Source: Terrimonas_A sp036262095
Lineage (GTDB): Bacteria > Bacteroidota > Bacteroidia > Chitinophagales > Chitinophagaceae
DNA: 6,948 bases
Direction: 5' to 3'
Assembly: GCA_036262095.1 (NCBI GenBank)
Contig: DATAJQ010000122.1
Span: 1-6,948 of the forward strand
In this document: piece by piece, positions 1-6,447 of the stretch
Numbering within the stretch: the stretch's first letter is position 1
How the letters are laid out: every line of letters starts with the position of its first letter
Made by a program: the position numbers and the translations under genes
Notes under the pieces: model-generated
What the model was told of the DNA's origin: nothing
The model's database searches: none
The model's input: the letters and a program-made list of their open reading frames with translations, nothing else

Positions 1-11
1 CCCCCCCTTCC
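1..11 (-). other. Polypurine tract (plus-strand primer)
   Basis: The sense strand reads GGAAGGGGGGG after the stop codon and up to the window edge. A purine run directly ahead of the 3' LTR is the RNase H-resistant primer for plus-strand DNA in LTR elements. It lies 19 bases beyond the stop codon. If the LTR definition at the other end is right, the next bases outside the window should read TGTTAAGG. The tract may be longer than seen. Confidence 0.8.
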
Positions 12-13
12 AA

Positions 14-33
14 TGATTCCGTCCTCGGAATCA
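14..33 (-). other. Perfect 8-bp hairpin containing the gag-pol stop codon
   Basis: Sense TGATTCCG and CGGAATCA are exact inverted copies separated by the loop AGGA. The first three bases are the TGA stop (33-31), and the stem ends two bases before the polypurine tract. Four of the eight pairs are G-C or C-G. It could affect termination, 3' RNA structure or polypurine-tract use, or be fortuitous. Confidence 0.65.
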
Positions 34-3000
34 CTCCTTGAACCGGGCAGGTTCTTTACGAACTCTGACCTTGTTCTTCGGCACCATTCTTGCTTTGAGA
101 AACGTCTTTCCCGATACAGGATCAACATAAGCATCACGAGACTGTAAGAGAGCCTTACTCATCTCCTTATCGTCAATCTCCAATGATAGCGACGAATCTC
201 TTGGAACAATGTCGTCAATATCGATATCTATAGGGGGAGAATACACCTGTCCCGATTGTAGCTGGAATGCGGAGCCTGAAGGACGATCCATGTCACCATG
301 TTGGGTGTCCACAGTAACATTCTCAGTGGGTTCGAAGGATCTCTCCTCCTCCTCCTGTGAGACAGTTTCAGTTACCTCCTGAAGGGCTGGATATGTCCTG
401 ACCTTGAAGGGTTTAATGTGAGTCACTGAAACTGGGTACTTCCTCTCCTCACCGAGTTCATCTTTAACATAGTAGACCTTTGGGTTTCTCCCTCTCCTTG
501 ATATCAAGTATGGTCCGATCCAGCGACCTGCTAACTTGGGAGTCTCATCCTGCGTGAAATGCAGTTTCTGAATCATCACAGGATCTCCTACCTTGAACTC
601 TGTCAAAGGCTTATCAGCACCAGGTCTCTTGAGCTTACGTTTATCGAATCGTTCGAGGATCATATTCTGAGCCTTCTGCAAGAAGTAATCGAGACGCTCT
701 GAATACGATAATAAGCCCATATCGCCTCGATCGAAGTCAGGATGATATACTGGATACTCCGATGGCGATTGAATGGATCGACCAAAGATCAAGTGAGCTG
801 GTTGAAATCCAGTGGCGTCATGGATTGCCGTGTTATAGGCCAACATGATTCCATCAATGAACTCGTCCCAATATCGATGGTCTTCCCTGACAAAAGAAGA
901 AATGGCATTTCTCAAAAACTTATGAAATCTCTCTACGATCCCATTCGAAGCAGGATGATACGGTGTCGTCTTAGTCCTTTCGAAACCAACTCTCTTTGCC
1001 ATTCGGTCTAAGACCTCATTCACAAACTCGGTTCCGTTATCACTGTGGAGATATTCAGGAGCTCCGAATACCGAGAAAACTCTCTTCCATAATGCAAGAG
1101 CCACAGTGTTCGCAGACTTATCTGGGATTGGAATGGCGAAGGCATATTTCGAATAATTATCAATCACTGACAACACATATCGATTTCCTTCTACACTCAC
1201 CTTGCCACCATCCCACAGATCCATTGACAACATGTGCCACGGATGCGAGGTCGGAAGTGATCCTAAGGGTGCAGATGACTTATTCTTAGGATCCTTCATT
1301 GTCTGACAAACAGGACAAGACTTCACATATAGATCGACATAAGCCGTCATGCCTGAGAAGTAATATCTCTCAGCTAATCTAGAGGCTGTTTTCTCTCTCC
1401 CTAAATGAGCACCAGACCATACAGAGTCATGGTAGTACGAGACAAACCATCTCTTCAAAGATGAAGGAATGACTCTGCGATACTCTGCTCGATTTATATT
1501 ATTAGGGGTATTCTTAATGAACAACACCTCGGAGGCTGTGTTCAAATAGAAAGCCTCAGATTTCATCACGACCTTGGCTTTGTCGCGCTCATCTGAAGGG
1601 AGATCTCCATTCTTAAGGAATCGGATAATCGGGAGTAGTTCCGGATCAGCTCTCTGAGCTTCGGCTAACTCTTCGTCATCCGGAAGTGATCTCTCCAGAA
1701 GGGCTGCTACATCCTCAACCCACTCCGACCGAGGATCAGCCAGAGCAGAAACGCCATAAAACTTCGTAAGTGCTTCAAAGTATTCGTCTTCAGGCAACTC
1801 GCGTATGGCATAAATCATCTCAATTTTTTTCGTGCCATCGGCGAAGTTACGACTCAGCGCATCAGCTGGTCCATTCTCCTTGCCTGGTCTATAGACGAAG
1901 TTAGTATCGTACTGAGCCAACTCAGCTGTCCAGCGAGCTATCTTTCCAAACGGGTCCTCTAACTTGCGAATACCAATTAGAGGTTTATGATCAGTTTCGC
2001 AGACCAATGATCGACCGTAGAGGTAACTTCTCCACTTCCTGGTTGCGAAGACCACCGCTAACAATTCCCGTTCAGTAGCGTTGTAATTCGACTGAGCTGA
2101 GTTGAATAACCAACTCGCATAAGCGATTACGCGATACTTACCATCGTCATCCAGCTGACCAAGGGTGGCTCCAGCTCCGTATTTACTGGCATCAGTCTGA
2201 ATATGGAAAGGCTTACTCCAATTAGGAGTCACCACAATAGGAGACTTCAACATCTCAGCTTTTAATAAGTCAAAAGCTTTCTGTCTGGCTGAGTTCCAGA
2301 CGAATCTCTCCTCTTTCCTTGTGAGGTCCGAGAGTGGTTTAGCCTTGACTGCAAAATCCTTAACGAAGGATCGATAATGACCAAGCAAACCAAGGAATTC
2401 TCGAACTTGTTTGACTGATGTAGGAACCGGGAAGTCCTTCATAACTCTCAATAATTCTGGGTTAGGTTGGACTCCTTGATCAGAGACGATCTTTCCGAGC
2501 ACCTTTACCTTCTTCATAAAGAAATGACACTTGGATTCTGAGCACTTAAGATTGAAGTTCCTCAGTCTCGATAAGACATCATCTACATGTCGAAGATGAT
2601 CTTCAAAAGTGTCACTGAAGATAATGATATCATCAATATACACCGCGACGTATCCAGCACGGATACCATCCGCTAATACTTTTTCCATTTGCCTTTGGAA
2701 ATAAGCAGGTGCATTACGAAGACCGAAGGGTAACACTCGATAACCGAAGGTCCCATTCTTCATGGTAACACGACAGTAACGTTGAGCGCGATCAGTGAGA
2801 GCTATCTGGTAATAACCGGATTTCAAATCCATAGTGGAGAAATACTTCTTCCCTCCCATCCGATCAATGACATCGTCAATGTATGGAATCGGATGAAGAT
2901 CAGGCTTAGTTATCTCATTCAACTTCTTGAAGTCAACGCATAACCTAAGCTTACCAGATCTAGGATTCTTCACAAAGAAACCTGGGAAATGGAACTCAGA

Positions 3001-6000
3001 AGGTTTGTCCAACCTCTCACCAACTTGAGCCTTCGTCATGTCTTCATACACTTCATTCGCCTTATCGTATAGAACTCCCTTAATCGGATATGAATGGATA
3101 GTTCTACACATCTCTCTCAACTTCGCTTCTCCAGTCTCATCTTCGTGGTCTCCAATCAATTCAATGTCGAATGGATCCAGACCCGAAGCACCCATCCTCG
3201 CCTCTTGCCCATCTGGCAGAATAGTTGGACGGTGTTTCTCGAGAAGTTGTCTCCTGCTCTCCAGTTGAGATAGAGATAAGACATGGTGTTCATATTGCTC
3301 ATTGTCCTCTGATTCGGGAACTCCCCAGAATGCCGATGCTTTGGTTAGTTCCGGATCAGGTTCAGCAATAATTTCAACCGCTCTAATGTCGTAGACGTCT
3401 TTACCCTCCAATGAAGATAGCAAGGCGTCAGCAGCAACACAATTATGACGACATTGAGAGAACAATGGGTGGAAGGTAGTTGACGGTGCAAGCTGTCGAT
3501 GTTTGTCAACACAAACTTTACATCGTCTCTGGAGAGGACTTTTACGTAGCTGATTCTTGGTATAGCCACTCTTGTCAACTTCCTCACCGCAAGCAGCACA
3601 ACAACAAGAATCAAACGTTTTGGCCAAAGTTTTAGGAGATGCAACTCCATAGAGAGAACGTTGAGTCTTGCGCACTGCTTCATCAATTGGATCAAGTGGG
3701 CTCGCATTAGTACGCACAAGATCTTGACGGATGCTGGCTAAATCATAGGTAAGGAAATCTATCGTCAACTGAGAGATCGCCGCTTGGAGCTCAACCTCTT
3801 CCTGATAGACTTCGATGGATGCTAGAGTTTCAACCCGTCTCATCCATGCTCTCCTTTTCCTAAACTTCCGTCCTTGACTCCTGGTGACGGCATTACTCTT
3901 GTTCGTAGACTTCATTACAGGTCTACTGAGTTGCCTTCCATGACCCTCCTTCTCAGGTACTAAATCAACTCCAACAGACTTCCCTGGATGCTCGACTAGA
4001 GCAGCCATGAGCTCTGGGGTAGCCAACGACCAAGGAGCTAACTTAGTAATGGTCCTGATGTCAGAGCCTTCGACAGTGACCAGTGGTAACAGATCAACTG
4101 ATTCGAAGATGACATTTCCAACTTTATCTTGCACAAGAACTCTTTTCGAGGGAGTTATGGGCCCATTCTCCACTCTACTCGGCCGCCCTGCACTCAACTC
4201 AGCTGAAACCGTCTGAGGATCAGTGTCCATCAGGTCCGCGATGGTGGACTCAACAGGACTACTTTCAGTGGTGATAACATCCTTACTCGGACGTCCTATT
4301 TGTTGAGCGTCATCCTTATCACGGCTTGAGCCATCTGCGGTTGCCGACGCAGACCGTGAAGAATCTGTCTTGAAGATTAGATGAGCTTGCTCTTCGATGG
4401 GAATTTCCAATCCAATCTTATCTCCGACAACGTCCATGCCAACGATAGCATCAACACCAGAGAATAACTGCTCATCCTCGACGATAACCGCCGGAATCTC
4501 CAATACATGTCCGCTCTCCATTACCAATCGAATGACAACCGACTCATGATGAGCGGAAACTCGACCTCCAAATCCTCTAAAGTAGATTGGTGGTTTGATT
4601 GGAAATCTCTCTAAATCAAGAGTGTTTAGAACGGATCTCTTCACAATAGTTCTTGCAGCTCCACTGTCAATCCAGGCTCTGAATAATGACTCTGAACCTT
4701 CAACGCGAGCTGTAAGAATCAGCTTTTTATCGATCGACTTCAGTGCAGATCGATGCAAAGAACTGACTTCAGATACTGGAAGCATATCCAATATCTCAAC
4801 TTCCAAATCAGAACTGTTGTCAGACTCAACATACTGCTTATTGGCAGCTTTATTCGAATCGGCGCTCTTGAAACGCTTAGCAGCAGGTTCGTCATCAGGG
4901 GCAGGAGAAGGACGAGAAAGCTGCGAAGACTTAGAGCGATCTGCACCCCTACCTCTACGATAAGAATGCTTCTCACGGCGCACATAATCACCACTCTTCT
5001 GCGTAGTGATCGATGGCTTAGAAACCGATTCAGCAGTAGTTGCACTCTGACCATCAGTGGAAAAGTGAACTAACTTAACCTGAGTTGGTGCACTCGGTTG
5101 AGTGACAACCCGGGTTTGCGTAGTCGATGGAGTCTTCTTCGTCTCAGGGATCGAGTCCTCACAAATAAGCGAGATAAATGATAACGAATCTACCTTATGA
5201 GTAGTATTCGCTCCACTATACTTCGACACCGAGATAGAAGTCGTTTTGGGGTTCAGCGCCAAAGAAGCATATCTGGATATAATTGCCATTGGCAAGATCC
5301 AAGATTTAGGCTTATCCTTCTCGAAATTCTCACTGAGTTTACGAGTAGCATAAGGCGGCAGAACTGACACCAACAACGAAGCACGGAGGAAAGTCTTAAG
5401 GTCGTCACAGACTTCTTCGGAGAGAGGTTCCTTGCGACCCATCTTCTCTCGAGCAGTCTTGAACGCAGTGACGAACTTGGTAGCAGTATCGTCAACTACT
5501 TTCTCCACTGTGTCATAAATGACATTCGCCTTAGGATTTGCACGACCAAGATCCTTATAGTCGGTGAAAAATGCAATGGACTCTTGAGAGGTGGCATCCC
5601 CTTTGTGCAAAATCCATCTTCCATACAGACCATCCTTCCCGTTCATAAGAGTAAGGAAACGCGCGACATCAATCTCTGCTGAATTGACATCTCTCAAGAG
5701 GGAAGTAATGCACTCCATAGTTGGTCTGGTCATATTGAAGATCGTGACCATCGCATGCTTCAAAGACTGAGGTGGGTTCTTCCATCTGAGGAAGTTCCTC
5801 ACAATCTTGACCATTCCATCCAGCTGTTCCAACGGAATGTGCTCAAATTCTACATCAAACGTGTATTTGAGTGTAGAAATGTCAAAGTCTCGAGGGAAAT
5901 CCTTAAGCGCCAGATCTTCTATAGAAGTCTCTGGTGTGATGTTTTCAAGGCATTTGAAAACATAGGATTGATCAGTCCTCGATGTCGGGGGGGTTAGGGA

Positions 6001-6438
6001 TTGCGCGGTCACAGCCGTCACAACTCCATCAGATCGGGGCTCCAGTCCACCGGCCTGAGTACCGACAGTAGCAGCGACACCTGTGCCTACCGAAACCACA
6101 TGGGAAACGGAAGAGCGAGAGTAACCCACGATGCGGCAAAGCCGATCGAGGTTCTCAGGTGGAAGAGCGTGGCCATGGATAAGACACTCGACGATCTGGT
6201 GAAGACCAAAATCCGCCGGTGTAATAGTACCAAAAGCACATCCCAAAGAAGCCAACATAATCGCGGAACGAACGGCAATTCCATAAGCTTCAACGGAAAG
6301 TTCGAAGCGTCTGAAAAATGCCTCATACCAACTTCTGAGATCCTCCTCCGACGGGAAACCATTAGGAATCCTTCCGAAGTCAAAACCAGAAGCGTCAGAC
6401 TCAACGTCCGGGGTAATGATGTTCGATTCTATCTCCAT
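31..6438 (-). CDS. Gag-Pol polyprotein of a Ty3/gypsy retrotransposon, 2135 aa
   Basis: A single frame encodes the structural and enzymatic proteins of the element. Numbering from the ATG at 6438 (protein begins MEIESNII): Gag-like region about 1-540; aspartic protease about 570-690 with DSGA at 591-594; linker about 691-937; Cys4 module about 938-983; reverse transcriptase about 1109-1323 with YIDD at 1267-1270; RNase H about 1406-1534; integrase about 1663-2009; C-terminal extension 2010-2135. The frame stays open upstream to 6504, but the codon there is GTG and no in-frame ATG occurs between 6438 and an upstream TAG, so ATG 6438 is the expected eukaryotic start. At 2135 residues it is longer than most Ty3/gypsy polyproteins, because of a large Gag and an approximately 420-residue protease-RT interval. 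Gag and Pol are fused without a frameshift or stop. The stop is TGA at 33-31, inside a hairpin. Proteolytic cleavage sites cannot be placed. Confidence 0.95.
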   Translation of the reverse strand: MEIESNIITPDVESDASGFDFGRIPNGFPSEEDLRSWYEAFFRRFELSVEAYGIAVRSAIMLASLGCAFGTITPADFGLHQIVECLIHGHALPPENLDRLCRIVGYSRSSVSHVVSVGTGVAATVGTQAGGLEPRSDGVVTAVTAQSLTPPTSRTDQSYVFKCLENITPETSIEDLALKDFPRDFDISTLKYTFDVEFEHIPLEQLDGMVKIVRNFLRWKNPPQSLKHAMVTIFNMTRPTMECITSLLRDVNSAEIDVARFLTLMNGKDGLYGRWILHKGDATSQESIAFFTDYKDLGRANPKANVIYDTVEKVVDDTATKFVTAFKTAREKMGRKEPLSEEVCDDLKTFLRASLLVSVLPPYATRKLSENFEKDKPKSWILPMAIISRYASLALNPKTTSISVSKYSGANTTHKVDSLSFISLICEDSIPETKKTPSTTQTRVVTQPSAPTQVKLVHFSTDGQSATTAESVSKPSITTQKSGDYVRREKHSYRRGRGADRSKSSQLSRPSPAPDDEPAAKRFKSADSNKAANKQYVESDNSSDLEVEILDMLPVSEVSSLHRSALKSIDKKLILTARVEGSESLFRAWIDSGAARTIVKRSVLNTLDLERFPIKPPIYFRGFGGRVSAHHESVVIRLVMESGHVLEIPAVIVEDEQLFSGVDAIVGMDVVGDKIGLEIPIEEQAHLIFKTDSSRSASATADGSSRDKDDAQQIGRPSKDVITTESSPVESTIADLMDTDPQTVSAELSAGRPSRVENGPITPSKRVLVQDKVGNVIFESVDLLPLVTVEGSDIRTITKLAPWSLATPELMAALVEHPGKSVGVDLVPEKEGHGRQLSRPVMKSTNKSNAVTRSQGRKFRKRRAWMRRVETLASIEVYQEEVELQAAISQLTIDFLTYDLASIRQDLVRTNASPLDPIDEAVRKTQRSLYGVASPKTLAKTFDSCCCAACGEEVDKSGYTKNQLRKSPLQRRCKVCVDKHRQLAPSTTFHPLFSQCRHNCVAADALLSSLEGKDVYDIRAVEIIAEPDPELTKASAFWGVPESEDNEQYEHHVLSLSQLESRRQLLEKHRPTILPDGQEARMGASGLDPFDIELIGDHEDETGEAKLREMCRTIHSYPIKGVLYDKANEVYEDMTKAQVGERLDKPSEFHFPGFFVKNPRSGKLRLCVDFKKLNEITKPDLHPIPYIDDVIDRMGGKKYFSTMDLKSGYYQIALTDRAQRYCRVTMKNGTFGYRVLPFGLRNAPAYFQRQMEKVLADGIRAGYVAVYIDDIIIFSDTFEDHLRHVDDVLSRLRNFNLKCSESKCHFFMKKVKVLGKIVSDQGVQPNPELLRVMKDFPVPTSVKQVREFLGLLGHYRSFVKDFAVKAKPLSDLTRKEERFVWNSARQKAFDLLKAEMLKSPIVVTPNWSKPFHIQTDASKYGAGATLGQLDDDGKYRVIAYASWLFNSAQSNYNATERELLAVVFATRKWRSYLYGRSLVCETDHKPLIGIRKLEDPFGKIARWTAELAQYDTNFVYRPGKENGPADALSRNFADGTKKIEMIYAIRELPEDEYFEALTKFYGVSALADPRSEWVEDVAALLERSLPDDEELAEAQRADPELLPIIRFLKNGDLPSDERDKAKVVMKSEAFYLNTASEVLFIKNTPNNINRAEYRRVIPSSLKRWFVSYYHDSVWSGAHLGREKTASRLAERYYFSGMTAYVDLYVKSCPVCQTMKDPKNKSSAPLGSLPTSHPWHMLSMDLWDGGKVSVEGNRYVLSVIDNYSKYAFAIPIPDKSANTVALALWKRVFSVFGAPEYLHSDNGTEFVNEVLDRMAKRVGFERTKTTPYHPASNGIVERFHKFLRNAISSFVREDHRYWDEFIDGIMLAYNTAIHDATGFQPAHLIFGRSIQSPSEYPVYHPDFDRGDMGLLSYSERLDYFLQKAQNMILERFDKRKLKRPGADKPLTEFKVGDPVMIQKLHFTQDETPKLAGRWIGPYLISRRGRNPKVYYVKDELGEERKYPVSVTHIKPFKVRTYPALQEVTETVSQEEEERSFEPTENVTVDTQHGDMDRPSGSAFQLQSGQVYSPPIDIDIDDIVPRDSSLSLEIDDKEMSKALLQSRDAYVDPVSGKTFLKARMVPKNKVRVRKEPARFKE
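34..411 (-). other. C-terminal extension after integrase, no recognised domain
   Basis: The last 126 residues (2010-2135) are mostly polar and acidic: a run of Glu in SQEEEERS, then SPPIDIDIDDIVPRD around 2067-2081. They end in a basic tail, KARMVPKNKVRVRKEPARFK (about 2115-2134). The aromatic cage pattern of a chromodomain is absent, and there is no transmembrane segment, so it is not an envelope remnant. In related elements the region after integrase often helps choose the integration site; a similar role here is inferred from position only. The frame ends at a TGA that overlaps the hairpin. Confidence 0.6.
412..1452 (-). other. Integrase with HHCC zinc domain, DDE core and GPY/F module
   Basis: Integrase inserts the new DNA copy into host chromosomes in the nucleus. 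The zinc-binding N-terminal domain has His1670, His1678 (HDSVWSGAH), Cys1708 and Cys1711 (CPVC). The catalytic triad is Asp1740 (SMDLWDGG), Asp1800 (LHSDNGTEF) and Glu1836 (NGIVERF), giving the spacing D-59-D-35-E that is typical of retroviral and LTR-element integrases. The GPY/F signature follows at 1975-1977 in RWIGPYLISRRG, and the module ends around SVTHIKPF. No chromodomain follows, so this is not an obvious chromovirus. Confidence 0.97.
1837..2223 (-). other. RNase H domain
   Basis: This domain degrades the RNA strand of the RNA-DNA hybrid and shapes the polypurine-tract primer. The four acidic positions expected for the family are visible: Asp1416 in HIQTDASKYGAG, the Glu in NATERELLAVV (1456 or 1458), Asp1483 in CETDHKPL and Asp1526 in GKENGPADALSR. 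The block RWTAELAQYDTNFVYRPG is the usual Ty3/gypsy segment just before the last motif. Length and spacing are ordinary for the family. It is linked to integrase by about 130 residues that are rich in Glu, Asp and Ala and contain no motif I recognise. Confidence 0.95.
2470..3114 (-). other. Reverse transcriptase domain
   Basis: This domain copies the element RNA into DNA from a tRNA primer inside the particle. The conserved blocks appear in order: FFVKNPRSGKLRLCVDFKKLN (about 1155-1174), the first catalytic Asp in FSTMDLKSGYYQ (D1204), LPFGLRNAPAYFQ (1236-1248), and the catalytic YIDD box at 1267-1270, within YVAVYIDDIIIFSD. The KCHFF and VLGKIVSDQG blocks follow (around 1303-1323). A connection region with REFLGLLGHYRSF (1346-1358) leads towards RNase H. 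All three metal-binding Asp residues are present. The fingers begin with an unusual lead-in (around HSYPIKGVLYDKAN), which makes the N-terminal limit approximate. Confidence 0.97.
3490..3627 (-). other. Cys4 zinc-finger-like module between protease and RT (Stc1/LIM-like by appearance)
   Basis: Residues about 938-983 contain C-x2-C at 947/950 and C-x2-C at 973/976, separated by 22 residues, with the intervening segment YTKNQLRKSPLQRRC. Two extra Cys directly precede the first pair (945, 946). A further C-x3-C (996/1000), with His at 990 and 998, follows closely and might contribute to a second site. The paired CxxC arrangement with an aromatic-S/T-K-N-Q-L-R/K core recalls Stc1-type LIM-like zinc domains and related small domains in protist proteins. 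This resemblance is from memory and not tested. Ty3/gypsy Pol proteins usually have no such domain here; their zinc sites are the Gag knuckle and the integrase HHCC. A role in nucleic-acid or protein binding is inferred only. Confidence 0.6.
3628..4368 (-). other. Protease-to-zinc-module linker, unrecognised
   Basis: This stretch of about 247 residues (691-937) matches no domain I know. The first part is Ser/Asp/Thr-rich and probably disordered, with two GRPS(K/R) tetrapeptides at 715-718 and 751-754. A hydrophobic, more ordered part follows around VGNVIFESVDLLPLVTVEG (773-791). A strongly basic cluster, GRKFRKRRAWMRR, lies at 856-868 and could be a nuclear localisation or nucleic-acid-binding signal. 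After it comes a probable helix rich in Glu, Leu and Ala (about 869-910). Most Ty3/gypsy elements have a much shorter protease-RT spacer, so this is an expansion. Function is unknown. Confidence 0.6.
4369..4731 (-). other. Retropepsin-type aspartic protease domain
   Basis: This domain should cut the polyprotein into mature Gag and Pol products and works as a homodimer in the family. The active-site motif AWIDSGAART contains the catalytic Asp at residue 591 (D-S-G-A 591-594); DSGA in place of DTGA is common in Ty3/gypsy elements. It is preceded by a hydrophobic strand (LILTARV) and followed by the flap-like region around IYFRGFGGRV (618-627). The second hallmark, hydrophobic-hydrophobic-G, is seen in AIVGMDVVG (664-672), matching the usual ILGMDWL-like element. 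The size, about 120 residues, is normal. The catalytic residue is encoded at 4668-4666. Confidence 0.9.
4825..6438 (-). other. Gag-like N-terminal region of the polyprotein (residues ~1-538)
   Basis: By position this should be the capsid/nucleocapsid part that forms the virus-like particle and binds element RNA in the cytoplasm. I do not recognise a known Gag family by sequence. Visible features are an acidic, aromatic N-terminal segment (residues 10-60), an Ala/Gly/Val-rich stretch (about 110-150), an apparently alpha-helical middle part (about 195-400), then a Ser/Thr/Pro/Gln-rich tail (about 435-540). The CCHC zinc knuckle usual in Ty3/gypsy nucleocapsid is absent. A short basic patch, RREKHSYRRGRGADR at 487-501, is the likeliest nucleic-acid-binding segment, followed by AAKRFK at 519-524, which could be a nuclear localisation signal. 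The boundary with protease is an estimate. Gag identity rests on its place ahead of protease, not on homology I can see. Confidence 0.7.
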
Positions 6439-6446
6439 AGGCGCCA
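6429..6446 (-). other. Primer binding site (PBS) for a tRNA with 3' end ...GGCGCCA
   Basis: Sense bases TGGCGCCTATGGAGATAG start one base after the LTR end. A PBS begins with TGG because it pairs with the tRNA CCA end; the next bases imply G at the discriminator position and an acceptor strand reading ...CATAGGC. G there followed by CCA fits tRNA-Lys or tRNA-Asp in eukaryotes; which one cannot be decided without the host tRNA set. The length of the match is unknown, and 18 is the usual value. The gag ATG falls at nucleotides 9-11 of this site. Confidence 0.75.
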
Positions 6447-6447
6447 A

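Noticed and set aside
340..356. 17-base purine run on the sense strand, candidate central polypurine tract
   Set aside because: It encodes the Glu run in the C-terminal tail, is near the end and not central, and is a simple GGA repeat; the terminal tract at 1-11 has the right position.
34..411. Chromodomain or envelope remnant after integrase
   Set aside because: No chromodomain aromatic pattern, no signal peptide and no membrane segment are visible.
742..1289. Two plus-strand open frames of 89 and 97 codons opposite integrase
   Set aside because: They lie wholly antisense to the conserved DDE core and have no domain; shadows.
4740..5073. Overlapping plus- and minus-strand frames of about 105 codons near the protease
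   Set aside because: They fall within the uninterrupted gag-pol frame and show no motif.
5987..5993. Run of seven G on the plus strand (C on sense)
   Set aside because: It is pyrimidine on the sense strand so cannot prime as a polypurine tract, and the frame continues through it, so there is no sign of programmed slippage.
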